Shown piece by piece: positions 17,034 to 26,372 of a stretch of DNA of 53,078 nucleotides (its first letter is position 1; the number at the start of each line of letters is the position of its first letter). The stretch is from Cyanobium sp. Cruz-8D1 (lineage in GTDB: Bacteria; Cyanobacteriota; Cyanobacteriia; PCC-6307; Cyanobiaceae), in NCBI RefSeq assembly GCF_024345975.1, contig NZ_JAGQCD010000024.1:1-53078 (forward strand). The letters are read 5' to 3'. Under the pieces are notes generated by a model. It saw only the letters and a list, made by a program, of their open reading frames with translations, was not told the DNA's origin and searched no databases. The translations under genes were made by a program, and so were the position numbers.

Positions 17034-17327
17034 ATGCAGCGGATCACCGAAGAGGACGTGCGCAAGGTGGCCCAGCTCGCCCGCCTGGCGTTGCCCGAGG
17101 AGCGCATCGCCACCTACACCGGCCAGCTCGAACGGATCCTCGACTACGTCGCCCACCTCGAGCAGGTGGACACCGAAGGCGTGCCTCCCACCACCAGGGC
17201 CGTGGAGGTGGTGAACGTGACCCGCCCCGATGTGGTGGACCCCACGCCGGTGCGGGAGGAGTTGCTCTCTCTGGCTCCCCAGCGTGAGGGCGATTTCTTC
17301 CGGGTGCCCCGGATCCTGGCCGACTGA
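17034..17327 (+). CDS. gatC: Aspartyl/glutamyl-tRNA amidotransferase subunit C
   Basis: The 97-residue GatC stabilises the GatAB amidotransferase that converts Glu-tRNA(Gln) to Gln-tRNA(Gln), needed because cyanobacteria lack GlnRS. The sequence shows the typical N-terminal helix [35 protein letters not shown] and the C-terminal RVPRILAD. Length is normal. It converges with crtR. Confidence 0.95.
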   Translation: MQRITEEDVRKVAQLARLALPEERIATYTGQLERILDYVAHLEQVDTEGVPPTTRAVEVVNVTRPDVVDPTPVREELLSLAPQREGDFFRVPRILAD

Positions 17328-17350
17328 ACCGATCCCGGCCGACGCAACCC

Positions 17351-18370
17351 TCAGCGCACTGGTGAGACGGCGGTGCGGTGCAGGAGCTCCAGCACCCGCC
17401 GGCGGGCATGGCGGGTGGGCATCAGCCTGGCGATGGGGCGCAGCCGGCTGCGGCGTTTCTTGTGGGAGCGAACGCCAAGGAAGATGTCGTAGAGGAAGTT
17501 GAGGCTGTCGGTGCGGCTCTCGAACAATCCCAGCCGCTGGGGCGAACCCTTCGCATCGAGAATCGGTTTGGTGGCGTGGTAGGCGGGCTGGTATTCGAAC
17601 CAGGGGATCGACGGCCAGAGGTGATGAATCAGGTGATAGTTCTGACCCATGATCAGCCAGTTCATCAGCCTGCTGGGATAAACGCGGGCATTGTGCCAGC
17701 GGTTGCGGGACTGGAAGGGCCGGTGGGGCAGATAGTCGAAGAACAGGCCGAGGGTGACCCCCACCATCAGGGCCGGGGCGAACCAGCAGTTGAACACGAA
17801 CGGCAGGAAGTTGTGGCGGGCGGCCGCCACCACGATGAACACGAACACCGTGCGGGCCAGCACCCACTCGAACAGCTCGTTGCGGCGCCAGAGGCGATGC
17901 CGGAAGAAAAAGACTTCGTGATAGAAGAATCGCGGCGCGATCAGCCACAAGGGACCGAAGGTGCTGACGATGTGATCCGGGTCGAGCTTCGGATCGTTGA
18001 CGTGGGCGTGGTGCTGCAGATGCACCCGCGTGAACACCGGGAAGCTGAACCCCAGCAGCAGGGCGGCACCGTGGCCCATCACCGCGTTCCAGAAGCGGTG
18101 GGGATGGGCGGCGTTGTGGCAGGCGTCGTGGATCACGGTGCCCTCCAGGTGCAGGGCCAGGAAGCCCAGGGCCAGCAGGGGCGGCAGGGGCCAGCCGCCC
18201 ACGAACCAGCCCCAGATCGTCAGGGCCGCCAGGCCGTAGCCCGCCAGGAACAGACCCACCGTGGGGTTCCAGGCCGCGGGCGGATCGAGGAATTCCCTCG
18301 GGACGCTGCGCCGCGGCACGGCCGTGGTCGCGGCCACGGCGGCGGACGAGGGTGCCAGCGTGTCTGTCAT
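17351..18370 (-). CDS. crtR: Beta-carotene hydroxylase
   Basis: CrtR hydroxylates beta-carotene rings to zeaxanthin and belongs to the membrane fatty-acid desaturase-like diiron family. The three His boxes are HDACH (81-85), HLQHH (117-121) and HLIHH (246-250), among hydrophobic segments at about 36-60, 63-80, 98-112, 170-185 and 193-212. The 339-residue length is normal. The C-terminal ~50 residues are basic (KKRRSRLRPIARL). Zeaxanthin is the main protective carotenoid in Synechococcus. Confidence 0.95.
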   Translation of the reverse strand: MTDTLAPSSAAVAATTAVPRRSVPREFLDPPAAWNPTVGLFLAGYGLAALTIWGWFVGGWPLPPLLALGFLALHLEGTVIHDACHNAAHPHRFWNAVMGHGAALLLGFSFPVFTRVHLQHHAHVNDPKLDPDHIVSTFGPLWLIAPRFFYHEVFFFRHRLWRRNELFEWVLARTVFVFIVVAAARHNFLPFVFNCWFAPALMVGVTLGLFFDYLPHRPFQSRNRWHNARVYPSRLMNWLIMGQNYHLIHHLWPSIPWFEYQPAYHATKPILDAKGSPQRLGLFESRTDSLNFLYDIFLGVRSHKKRRSRLRPIARLMPTRHARRRVLELLHRTAVSPVR

Positions 18371-18455
18371 GACCTGGGCCAGCTCTGGAGTCCCAAAGGA
18401 GGACCCAGATTACGGAAGACGCCCCGTCGCCGCGACTGGGGCCAGGCAGGAACCG

Positions 18456-20006
18456 TCACGGCTGGTTGGGGCCGACTGGCAGGGTGGGGAGGTTGGCGGT
18501 GACGTCCACCAGGGGGAACTCTGCGGAGCCCCAGCCATCGGGGGGCAGCAGCGACGGGGCGCTCGGGCCCGGGGCCGCAGCGGCGCCAGCGGCAAAGGCA
18601 CCGTCGGTCCAGGCCAGCAGCAGCCCCCGCAGCGACCCGCCCCCCTGCTCGTAGGTGGAGCGCAGGTTGAAGTGGTCACCATCTTTGGCCAGCACCAGTC
18701 GGTGGCCGCCGCCGGCGTTGCGCGCCTCCAGCGCCATGGGCCTGAGGGCCTCGGGCCCCGAGGGCACCACCCAGTCGCGGCTGCCGCTCACCACCAGTGC
18801 CCGCGCAGTCATGGTGCGGGCTGAGCCATGGTCAAACAACAGCGACATCGGCGGACTGACCGCCACCACCGCCTTGACGCGGGGATCGACCAGGCCGGCC
18901 TGGTCGGCCGAGGTGAGAAAACTGCACTGCAGCACCCAGCTGATGTTGCGTTCTGGGTTGGTGACGTCCTTGCAGAAGCGATTGAGCAGGGCCGCGCTGG
19001 GACGGGCGCCGGCCAGCTGCAGCACCGTGGTGGCGCCATAGGACTGGCCCATCGCCACGACGTTGTCGGTGCGCAGGCCCGCCGGCAACGCCAGGCTGCC
19101 CGCCGCCGCCGCATCGATCACCGCGCCCATGTCCATGGGCCGCAGCTTCAGGTCCTCCGGCTTGGGGGGCGGCATCTGGCCGGAGAGCATGGCCTGCTGC
19201 TGCGACCGGTCGCTGCCGGGGTGGCGGGGCAGCAGCACCGTGTAGCCATGGCTGGCCAGGTGCTGGCCCCAGCCCTCGAAGCTCTCGGGATCGTCCCAGA
19301 GGCCGTGGGAAATCAGCACGAGGCGGCCATTGGCGCCTGATTCGGGCTGAATGGTGACCACCTGCAGGGGGTTGGGGCGGTGGGTGACGGGGATCGCCAG
19401 CTCCTGCCGTTTCACCGCCAGCGGGCCGGCCTGGATGAGGGCCTGGTTGATCCCGGCGGCGGGCAGGGAGGTCACCAGGTCGTTGCCCAGGCGTTGCTGG
19501 TTGGTGAGTCGATCGATGGCCAAGACCACCCGCTGCAGATCCACCGAAGCGCTCTTGCCGGGCAGGGCCTCGAGCACCTCCAGCAGGTTCAGGCTCCCCT
19601 TCGCCTGGCTGGTGGCCAGCGAGGCGGCCAGCTCCTTGCTGTCCATCGGCTGACGCACCCCCTCCACCAGCACCACCGAAGAGAGCAGCAACAACACCTG
19701 GTTGACCAGGGGCGACCCCACCGACTGCTCGGCGAAGGCCTTGATCGGCAGGGGGAGGGGGGTCTGGAACCCCTGCACCAGCCGGCGGCCGATCGCCCCA
19801 TCGGTGGCCCGGTCCAGCTCGGCGAGATCGCTGTCGCCGGAGAGCAGTTTGCGCTGATCCCGGAGCTCGCTGAGCTGGATCGTGAATGGGGTATCGATCA
19901 GGGGAAGCATCAGCTGGATCTCTTCCAGCGCCTGGCCAGGAGCCCCCGCCAGCAAGGACCCTGCGCCCAGGAGCAGCGCCGTGAGCTGGCGGAGAGGGCT
20001 CTTCAT
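18456..20006 (-). CDS. Secreted alpha/beta hydrolase with DUF1400 domain
   Basis: A signal peptide MKSPLRQLTALLLGAGSLLA leads into a DUF1400 region (ELRDQRKLLSGDSDL onward, to about residue 180), the usual N-terminal half of this cyanobacterial hydrolase family. The alpha/beta hydrolase domain follows, with LVLISHGLWDDPESF (oxyanion region), the nucleophile elbow GQSYG near residue 325, and a late KDGDHFNL supplying the catalytic His. Total length is 516 residues. The substrate is unknown; lipid or ester hydrolysis outside the cytoplasm is likely. The same frame continues upstream through the tRNA-Leu, but the ATG at 20006 precedes the signal peptide. Confidence 0.85.
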   Translation of the reverse strand: MKSPLRQLTALLLGAGSLLAGAPGQALEEIQLMLPLIDTPFTIQLSELRDQRKLLSGDSDLAELDRATDGAIGRRLVQGFQTPLPLPIKAFAEQSVGSPLVNQVLLLLSSVVLVEGVRQPMDSKELAASLATSQAKGSLNLLEVLEALPGKSASVDLQRVVLAIDRLTNQQRLGNDLVTSLPAAGINQALIQAGPLAVKRQELAIPVTHRPNPLQVVTIQPESGANGRLVLISHGLWDDPESFEGWGQHLASHGYTVLLPRHPGSDRSQQQAMLSGQMPPPKPEDLKLRPMDMGAVIDAAAAGSLALPAGLRTDNVVAMGQSYGATTVLQLAGARPSAALLNRFCKDVTNPERNISWVLQCSFLTSADQAGLVDPRVKAVVAVSPPMSLLFDHGSARTMTARALVVSGSRDWVVPSGPEALRPMALEARNAGGGHRLVLAKDGDHFNLRSTYEQGGGSLRGLLLAWTDGAFAAGAAAAPGPSAPSLLPPDGWGSAEFPLVDVTANLPTLPVGPNQP

Positions 20007-20082
20007 GCTTTTGTTCCCGATGGTTGGAGCGTAGGTGTGTCGTCTGTGCGACACCCCTGGGCCGGCCTGGATCGCTGTTCGA

Positions 20083-20164
<82 letters not shown>

Positions 20165-20231
20165 GCTTGGGAACTCTAGACAGGCAGGCCGGATCCACCC
20201 GAAGGAACCCGCCCCGTCGTCACCGCCCAGA

Positions 20232-20870
20232 ATGGGCCCAGACGTCACCACGGCCATGCTTGCCACCCTCGGAGGCTTCCTGGCCCTGCTGCTCGGGCTG
20301 CTGCTGCTGCTGCTGCCCCTGCTGGCCTCCGAACTGAGTCGGGCCAGGGATTCGGTCTGGGGGGCCGTGGTGCTGCTGCTGGGCCTGGTGCTGGTCACCA
20401 GCGCCGAGCGACTCACGGGCGCACCGATGCTGGCGGTGCTCTGCGGCGGCCTGCTGATCGGCCGGCTCGGCGTGGAGGTGGGCCAGGGCCGCTGGCGCTT
20501 GCTCAGTGAGGAGGAGCGCCAACGGCTCTGGTCCGTGGAGCGCTGGCAGACCAGCCTCAGCCAGCTCGGGGCCTCCCTCGGCCGCCTGCTGCAACTGGCC
20601 AGCGGCGTGGTGGCCGGGCTGGGGTCCTGGCTGGCGGAACGGCGCGCGGCCCGCCCCGCCAGCACCAAGCGCTGGGTGCGGCCCGAAGCGGAAGCGGCGC
20701 CGGCAGAGGTGGCGCCGGCAGGGATCGAGACGCCTGCGGTAACGGTGGACGATCCCCCCGTGGTCAGCGGCTTCGAGGCGATCGACGCCCTGCTGGAGCA
20801 GGCGGCTCCAGAAGTCCTGCCCGAGCCGGCGACGTCGGTGGAAGGGGAGGGTCTCGGCGAGGCGGGATAA
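20232..20870 (+). CDS. Ycf66-like membrane protein
   Basis: The 212-residue protein has two hydrophobic segments near the N-terminus: [20 protein letters not shown] and, after a SELSRARDSVWGA linker, VVLLLGLVLVTSAERLTG. These are followed by APMLAVLCGGLLIGRLGVEV. This is the Ycf66 pattern seen in cyanobacteria and plastids, with an Ala/Pro/Glu-rich C-terminal tail that is probably disordered. The function is unknown. An ATG at 20256 (MLATLGGF) is an equally good start. ileS starts 25 bp after its stop, so they may share a transcript. Confidence 0.75.
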   Translation: MGPDVTTAMLATLGGFLALLLGLLLLLLPLLASELSRARDSVWGAVVLLLGLVLVTSAERLTGAPMLAVLCGGLLIGRLGVEVGQGRWRLLSEEERQRLWSVERWQTSLSQLGASLGRLLQLASGVVAGLGSWLAERRAARPASTKRWVRPEAEAAPAEVAPAGIETPAVTVDDPPVVSGFEAIDALLEQAAPEVLPEPATSVEGEGLGEAG

Positions 20871-20895
20871 TCCAGCCTTCTCGCGCCCCGGCGAC

Positions 20896-23808
20896 GTGAC
20901 GGCAAGCCCGGCGTCCTACAAGGACACGCTCAACCTGCTGCAGACGCCCTTCGCGATGCGGGCGAACGCCAAGGTGCGGGAGCCGGAACTCCAGGCGTTC
21001 TGGAAGGCGCACGATCTGTATGGGCGGCTGAGCCGCGGCAACCCGGGCGAACCCTTCACCCTCCACGATGGACCGCCCTACGCCAACGGCGCCCTGCACG
21101 TGGGGCACGCCCTCAACAAGATCCTCAAGGACATCATCAACAAGCACGCCCTGCTGCAGGGCAAGCGGGCCCGGTTCGTGCCGGGGTGGGACTGCCACGG
21201 CCTGCCGATCGAGCTGAAGGTGCTGCAGGGCCTGGGCAGCGAGGAGCGGCGGCAGCTCACCCCAATCGACCTGCGACGCCGGGCCCACGCCTACGCCCTC
21301 GAGCAGGTGGAGGGCCAGATGGGCGGCTTCCGGCGCTGGGGCATCTGGGCCGACTGGGACGAGCCGTACCTGACCTTGAACAAGGCGTACGAAGCGGCCC
21401 AGATCGCCGTTTTCAGCAGGATGGTGCTGGCCGGCCACATCTACCGGGGCCTCAAGCCGGTGCACTGGAGCCCCAGCTCCCGCACCGCCCTGGCCGAAGC
21501 CGAGCTGGAGTACCCCGACGGCCACACCTCCCCCAGCGTCTACGTGGCTTTTCCGGTGGTGGAGCTGCCGGACCCCGTGGCAGGGCTGCTGGCGGCGGCC
21601 GGCATCGACGGACCCACCGATGCGGCCCACCGGGAGCAGCTGTTCGTGGCCATCTGGACCACCACCCCCTGGACCCTGCCGGCCAACCTGGCGGTGTCGG
21701 TGAATGGCCAGCTCGACTACGCCATCTGCCGCGACGGCACCACCAACGGCGGCACCCCCCGCTATCTGGTGGTGGCCGCCCAGCTGGTGGAGCAGCTGCG
21801 CACCAGCCTGGAGCGCCCGCTCGAACCGCTGCTCACCCTCAAGGGGGCCCAGCTGGAGGGGATCCAGTACCGCCATCCGCTGCTGGATCGCACCAGCCCG
21901 GTGGTGATCGGCGGCGACTACATCACCACCGAAACCGGCACCGGCCTGGTGCACACGGCCCCGGGCCACGGCGTCGACGACTTCCACACCGGCAACAAGT
22001 ACGGCCTGCCGGTGCTCTGCCCCGTGGACGAGGCCGGCACCCTCACCGCCGAGGCGGGCCCCTTCGCCGGGCTCAACGTGCTCAAGGACGCCAACCCGGC
22101 GATCATCACCGCCCTGCGGGACGCCGGCCTGCTGCTGGCCGAGCAGCGCTACGAACACCGCTACCCCTATGACTGGCGCACCAAGAAACCGACCATCTTC
22201 CGGGCCACCGAACAGTGGTTCGCCTCCGTCGATGGCTTCCGCGCCCAGGCCCTGGAGGCGATCGCGGCGGTGGAGTGGCTGCCGGCCAGCGGCCGCAACC
22301 GCATCGAGGCCATGGTGCGCGACCGGGGCGACTGGTGCATCTCCCGCCAGCGCTCCTGGGGGGTGCCGATCCCCGTCTTCTATCACCGCGAGACGGGCGA
22401 GGTGCTGCTCAACGCCGACACCCTGGCCCATGCCGAGGCGCTGATCGCCGAGCACGGCGCCGATGTCTGGTGGGAACGGGACGAGGCGGGACTGCTGCCG
22501 CCGGCCTGGGCCGACCAGGCCGACCAGTGGCGCAAGGGCACCGACACCATGGATGTCTGGTTCGACTCGGGCTCCTCCTGGGCCGCCGTGCTCGAAGGCC
22601 GGGGACTGGGCTACCCCGCTGATCTGTATCTCGAGGGCTCCGATCAGCACCGCGGCTGGTTCCAGAGCAGCCTGCTCACCTCGGTGGCCGTGAACGGCCA
22701 GGCCCCCTACCGCCGGGTGCTCACCCACGGCTTCACCCTCGATGAGAAGGGCCGCAAGATGAGCAAATCCCTCGGCAATGTGGTGGATCCGCTCGTGCTG
22801 GTCGAGGGGGGCAAGAACGAGAAGCAGGAGCCGGCCTACGGCGCCGATGTGCTGCGGCTGTGGGTGAGCTCGGTGGATTACTCCGCCGACGTTCCCCTGG
22901 GTCCGGGGATCGTCAAACAGTTGGCGGATGTGTACCGCAAGGTGCGCAACACGGCCCGCTACCTGCTGGGCAACCTGCACGATTTCGTGCCGGCGGAGCA
23001 TGCCGTGCCGATCTCGGATCTGCCCCTGCTCGACCGCTGGATGCTGCAGCGCACCACCAGCCTGATCGAGGAGGTGAGCGCCGATTTCGAGCGCTTCGAG
23101 TTCTACCGCTTCTTCCAGGCCCTGCAGAACTTCTGCGTGGTGGATCTCTCCAACGTCTATCTCGACATCGCCAAGGATCGCCTGTATGTGAGTGCGGCGG
23201 GGGACGCCCGGCGGCGCAGCTGCCAGACCGTGCTGCACCTGGTGGTGGAACGGCTGGCGGGGCTGATCGCGCCGGTGCTCTGCCACATGGCCGAGGACAT
23301 CTGGCAGAACCTGCCCTACCCGGTGGCCGAGGCGTCGGTGTTCGAGCGTGGCTGGCCCACGGTGCCGCCGGCCTGGGCGGCGCCGGAGCTGGTGGCGCCG
23401 ATGCAGCGGATCCTGGAGCTTCGCGCCCAGGTGAACCGGGTGCTGGAGGGCTGCCGGGGCCGCGGCGAACTGGGCGCCTCCCTCGAGGCCCAGGTGCAGC
23501 TGGAGCTGGCGGACACCAGCCCCTTGGGAGAGGCCCTGGCCCTGCTGGCCGCCAGCCCCCACCCCGACGTCGACAACCTGGCCGACTGGCTGTTGGTGTC
23601 GGGCCTGCGCCTTGGCGGCCCGCCATTGGACGCGATCCTGGCGGAGATCGGGGAGGAGGGCGTCACGGTGCGGATCGCCCGGGCGACGGGCAGCAAGTGC
23701 GAGCGCTGCTGGCACCACGAGGACGACATCGGTGCGCACCCCAGCCATCCCAGCCTGTGCGGGCGCTGCGTGGGTGTGCTGGAGCGCCAGGGGGTGGGCA
23801 CGGCCTGA
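20896..23808 (+). CDS. ileS: Isoleucyl-tRNA synthetase
   Basis: The 970-residue class I aminoacyl-tRNA synthetase has the HIGH-type motif HVGH at 68-71, an editing domain including TTTPWTLPANLAVSV and the GTGLVHTAPGHGVDDF region, and KMSKS at 621-625. The C-terminal zinc site has Cys935, Cys938, Cys955 and Cys958 (CERCW ... CGRC). Length and domain order are normal for bacterial IleS with the zinc-binding end. The start is GTG. Confidence 0.97.
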   Translation: MTASPASYKDTLNLLQTPFAMRANAKVREPELQAFWKAHDLYGRLSRGNPGEPFTLHDGPPYANGALHVGHALNKILKDIINKHALLQGKRARFVPGWDCHGLPIELKVLQGLGSEERRQLTPIDLRRRAHAYALEQVEGQMGGFRRWGIWADWDEPYLTLNKAYEAAQIAVFSRMVLAGHIYRGLKPVHWSPSSRTALAEAELEYPDGHTSPSVYVAFPVVELPDPVAGLLAAAGIDGPTDAAHREQLFVAIWTTTPWTLPANLAVSVNGQLDYAICRDGTTNGGTPRYLVVAAQLVEQLRTSLERPLEPLLTLKGAQLEGIQYRHPLLDRTSPVVIGGDYITTETGTGLVHTAPGHGVDDFHTGNKYGLPVLCPVDEAGTLTAEAGPFAGLNVLKDANPAIITALRDAGLLLAEQRYEHRYPYDWRTKKPTIFRATEQWFASVDGFRAQALEAIAAVEWLPASGRNRIEAMVRDRGDWCISRQRSWGVPIPVFYHRETGEVLLNADTLAHAEALIAEHGADVWWERDEAGLLPPAWADQADQWRKGTDTMDVWFDSGSSWAAVLEGRGLGYPADLYLEGSDQHRGWFQSSLLTSVAVNGQAPYRRVLTHGFTLDEKGRKMSKSLGNVVDPLVLVEGGKNEKQEPAYGADVLRLWVSSVDYSADVPLGPGIVKQLADVYRKVRNTARYLLGNLHDFVPAEHAVPISDLPLLDRWMLQRTTSLIEEVSADFERFEFYRFFQALQNFCVVDLSNVYLDIAKDRLYVSAAGDARRRSCQTVLHLVVERLAGLIAPVLCHMAEDIWQNLPYPVAEASVFERGWPTVPPAWAAPELVAPMQRILELRAQVNRVLEGCRGRGELGASLEAQVQLELADTSPLGEALALLAASPHPDVDNLADWLLVSGLRLGGPPLDAILAEIGEEGVTVRIARATGSKCERCWHHEDDIGAHPSHPSLCGRCVGVLERQGVGTA

Positions 23809-23969
23809 TCGATCAACTCCCTGGCCCAACTTGGCCTCTGCAGTGATACCTCCAGGTACCGATGACATCCATCATCCCTGGAAAATCTGGTGATATCGTG
23901 ATGACTGAATGACACCGTTCAGCCTTTTCGTTGTCCGCTCACCCCATGCGCTGCCCAAAGGGATAAGGT

Positions 23970-24809
23970 ATGTCCAAGCTCTCTTGGCAGGACATGCTGA
24001 ACGGGCCAGCTTTCTTCATCAATCTCGATCGCCGGCCGGAACGCTGGCAAAGCAACTTCGATCAACTACAATCGGCTGGATTCAGCAGCATCCATCGCTA
24101 GCCTGCGTTCGATGGTGCAACAGGGAATGTGAAGGAAAGCCTGAGGAGCTTCGGGATCGACACGCTGGCGGACATCGACCATTTTCTGAGCCTGCCGGGT
24201 GCCCAGGGTTGTTCCGTTTCCCAGCTGAGGCTGCTACAGCACATTCTTGATCAAGGCTATCCATTCGCAAGCATCTTTGAAGACGACATCAGGTTCTCCA
24301 GGCACTGGCAGCGGTTGGCACCGGCCTACAGGAAGGCGACGCCTGAAAACGTCGACCTGTTGCACCTGGGATCGCAGATTCAGTACGACAGCCTGCATCG
24401 GTGGCACCCGGCTCGGCGACTGAATCGATCCAGGCGGCTGACCCGCTTCAGCCTGAAGGCATGGCCCTGGCCATCACGACTGCTGGGCGATGTGGTGCAG
24501 GGGCCCGTGTATTGCCTGCATGCGATCACCATCACGCGCAAAGGATGCCAGCAGCTGATGCAGTTTCTGACGACACAACGGATTGGAATTTACATTCCGG
24601 ACTGCATGATTCATGCTGCCATGGCCGGACGGGAACACATCTCAGGATTCCCGCTCCGCTGGTGTGCCTGGAATGCCGGACGACTTCTCCTGACGGATCA
24701 AGAAAGGGGGACCAATCCACACTGGGTGCGCCGCAACTGTGGCCTGGTCCATCAGGACGAGGCCTTCGGTACGGATATTCAACCGCGCGCGGAGAGTGGA
24801 CCGGTCTGA
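23970..24809 (+). pseudogene. Glycosyltransferase family 25 gene interrupted by a stop codon
   Basis: From the ATG at 23970 the frame reads MSKLSWQDMLNGPAFFINLD, then RRPERWQSNFDQLQSAGFSS, which is the donor-binding start of GT25 (LPS/capsule galactosyltransferase-like) proteins. At codon 44 a TAG (24099-24101) interrupts IHR*PAFDGATGNVKESLRS. Family members have Trp or a similar residue there, so a TGG to TAG change is likely. Downstream the frame is intact to 24809: FASIFEDDIRFS with the acidic metal-binding motif, then the RKGCQQLM region. A GTG at 24129 could restart translation but would lack the N-terminal domain. The last 168 bp overlap the convergent gene at 24642-25496. Confidence 0.82.
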
Positions 24810-25496
24810 GGTCGGCTGCGACCGTTCCTTCAACAGTGGAACCAGCTGGGCGCCAAGGCTGAAGGCCCCTGCCAGCAGGCCGACCAGGGCGATCGTCACG
24901 CTCCACAGCTGAACCGGCCGCAGGGCCCCGAGCAGATCAAGGACGGACATCTCGGCAGGATTCAGCACCTGCAGCCCTGGCCTGGCCGGCCCGGCCGGCG
25001 GCGCTCCCATCTCCAGCACCTTGTCCTTCCAGTCGGCCAACACCCCATTGAATTCATTGGAGCTGAGCGCGGTCGCCTCCAGGGGCAGGGTCTGCACGTA
25101 CCAGTCGTAGCCCGATTCCAGCAAGCCTTCGGCCTTCAGGCCCGCTTCCACGATGACGAGCAGCGGCAGATGCTTCGTATAGGCCATCGCCGCTTCGATC
25201 TGATTCCAGGGTGTCGGCAGTCGGGTATCTGTGAGGCTCACCTGGCGCGGGCAGCCGCGCTTGTCGAGGCCGGCGGGGAAGTAGGAGCGCTCCAGGGCGA
25301 TGACGACGATCCCGGAGCAATGCTCCATCAGCTCGGTGATGGCCTTCAGGGGCGCATCGGCGCTGAAGGTGTTGCGACCGACCGTTTTCGGGGTCAGCGA
25401 TTCGCTGCGCAGGCGATCCTCGATCAAACGCACAAACGACTCCTGCTCCGCTGTGGCGGTGGCGCCCACACTCACGAAGATGAGTTTCTCCTCCAT
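24642..25496 (-). CDS. Membrane-anchored protein with a nucleotide-sensor/TIR-like N-terminal domain
   Basis: The 284-residue protein begins EEKLIFVSVGATATAEQESF, a Rossmann-like first strand. Then come RLRSESLTPKTVGRNTFSAD, APLKAITELMEHCSGIVVIA, LERSYFPAGLDKRG and PTPWNQIEAAMAYTKHLPLL. This pattern of a Gly-rich first strand, an Asp/Ser-containing second helix and a late Asn-Gln-Ile-Glu helix resembles TIR- or SLOG-like nucleotide-processing domains. One membrane helix follows near residue 200 (LWSVTIALVGLLAGAFSLGA). The ~70-residue tail beyond it overlaps antisense to GT25 and may be a readthrough end. I do not recognise a named family; a defence or signalling role is speculation. Confidence 0.6.
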   Translation of the reverse strand: MEEKLIFVSVGATATAEQESFVRLIEDRLRSESLTPKTVGRNTFSADAPLKAITELMEHCSGIVVIALERSYFPAGLDKRGCPRQVSLTDTRLPTPWNQIEAAMAYTKHLPLLVIVEAGLKAEGLLESGYDWYVQTLPLEATALSSNEFNGVLADWKDKVLEMGAPPAGPARPGLQVLNPAEMSVLDLLGALRPVQLWSVTIALVGLLAGAFSLGAQLVPLLKERSQPTSDRSTLRARLNIRTEGLVLMDQATVAAHPVWIGPPFLIRQEKSSGIPGTPAERES

Positions 25497-25552
25497 GGGT
25501 TGGAACCCATCACTGATCGGAGGGTAGTGGTGTCGTCGCTGCCATGCCCGTG

Positions 25553-26032
25553 TCAGAGGCCCAGATCGGACAGGCCCGGGTGATCGTCGGGGCGGCGGCC
25601 GAGGGGCCAGTGGTACTTCCGATCGCTTTCCTGAATGGGGAGGTCGTTGATGCTGGCGATGCGGGTGTGCATGAAGCCCTGATCATCGAACTCCCAGTTT
25701 TCGTTGCCGTAGGAGCGGAACCAGTGGCCGGAATCGTCGTGCCATTCGTAGGCGAAACGGACGGCGATGCGGTGGCCGTGGAAGGCCCAGAGTTCCTTGA
25801 TCAGGCGATAGTCGAGCTCCCGGGCCCATTTGCGGGCCAGAAACTGCTCGATGGCCGCGCGGCCGCTGACGAACTCGGCGCGGTTGCGCCAGATGCTGCC
25901 TGGGCTGTACGCCAGCGCCACCCGGGCCGGATCGCGGCTGTTCCAGCCATCCTCGGCCAGGCGCACTTTGGTGGCGGCCGATTCGGCATCGAAGGGGGGC
26001 AAGGGGGGCCGGGGGGCTTCCGGAGCGGTCAT
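25553..26032 (-). CDS. SnoaL/NTF2-like protein (DUF1348 family)
   Basis: The 159-residue protein has the DUF1348 pattern [60 protein letters not shown], and [20 protein letters not shown] then [10 protein letters not shown]. It is a compact NTF2-like fold with many conserved aromatic residues lining a pocket. The family is widespread and its ligand is unknown. It starts at a single ATG with no extension. Its 3' end lies 56 bp from the start of the TIR/SLOG-like gene on the same strand. Confidence 0.85.
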   Translation of the reverse strand: MTAPEAPRPPLPPFDAESAATKVRLAEDGWNSRDPARVALAYSPGSIWRNRAEFVSGRAAIEQFLARKWARELDYRLIKELWAFHGHRIAVRFAYEWHDDSGHWFRSYGNENWEFDDQGFMHTRIASINDLPIQESDRKYHWPLGRRPDDHPGLSDLGL

Positions 26033-26372
26033 CGAAGCGGCGATTCCACAAGGATGAAAAGGCTAAATCAGGTTTCCAGGATGTCCGGCGTTGTCCGATG
26101 AAGGGCTGGCTTCCAAAGGGAATCGCGCCGCGGTTAGCCCGCTCTCTGCGCACCACAATCGGCTTCAGTGCCGCCATCGGGTGTCCGCCTGCCGCCGCCG
26201 CTGCCGATGGAAAAAGACAAGCCACGCACCACTGGCGTGGGTGCCGAAGCCGGAAGGCTGGTACGGTCAGCCCCATGACGATCACTCCCCCGTAGTCCAC
26301 CGCCACCGTGCCTGCACCCGGTCGGCCCGCGGCCGGGAGACCTGAAAGGGATTGATCCGTCCAAGCTTTTCC
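26033..26372. other. Divergent intergenic region, no gene seen
   Basis: This 340-bp stretch between the DUF1348 and SulP genes contains only short frames without motifs. It should hold both promoters; I cannot name convincing -10/-35 elements. Confidence 0.5.

Noticed and set aside
20764..23868. 1034-codon frame opposite ileS
   Set aside because: Antisense shadow of ileS with repetitive low-complexity content and no domain.
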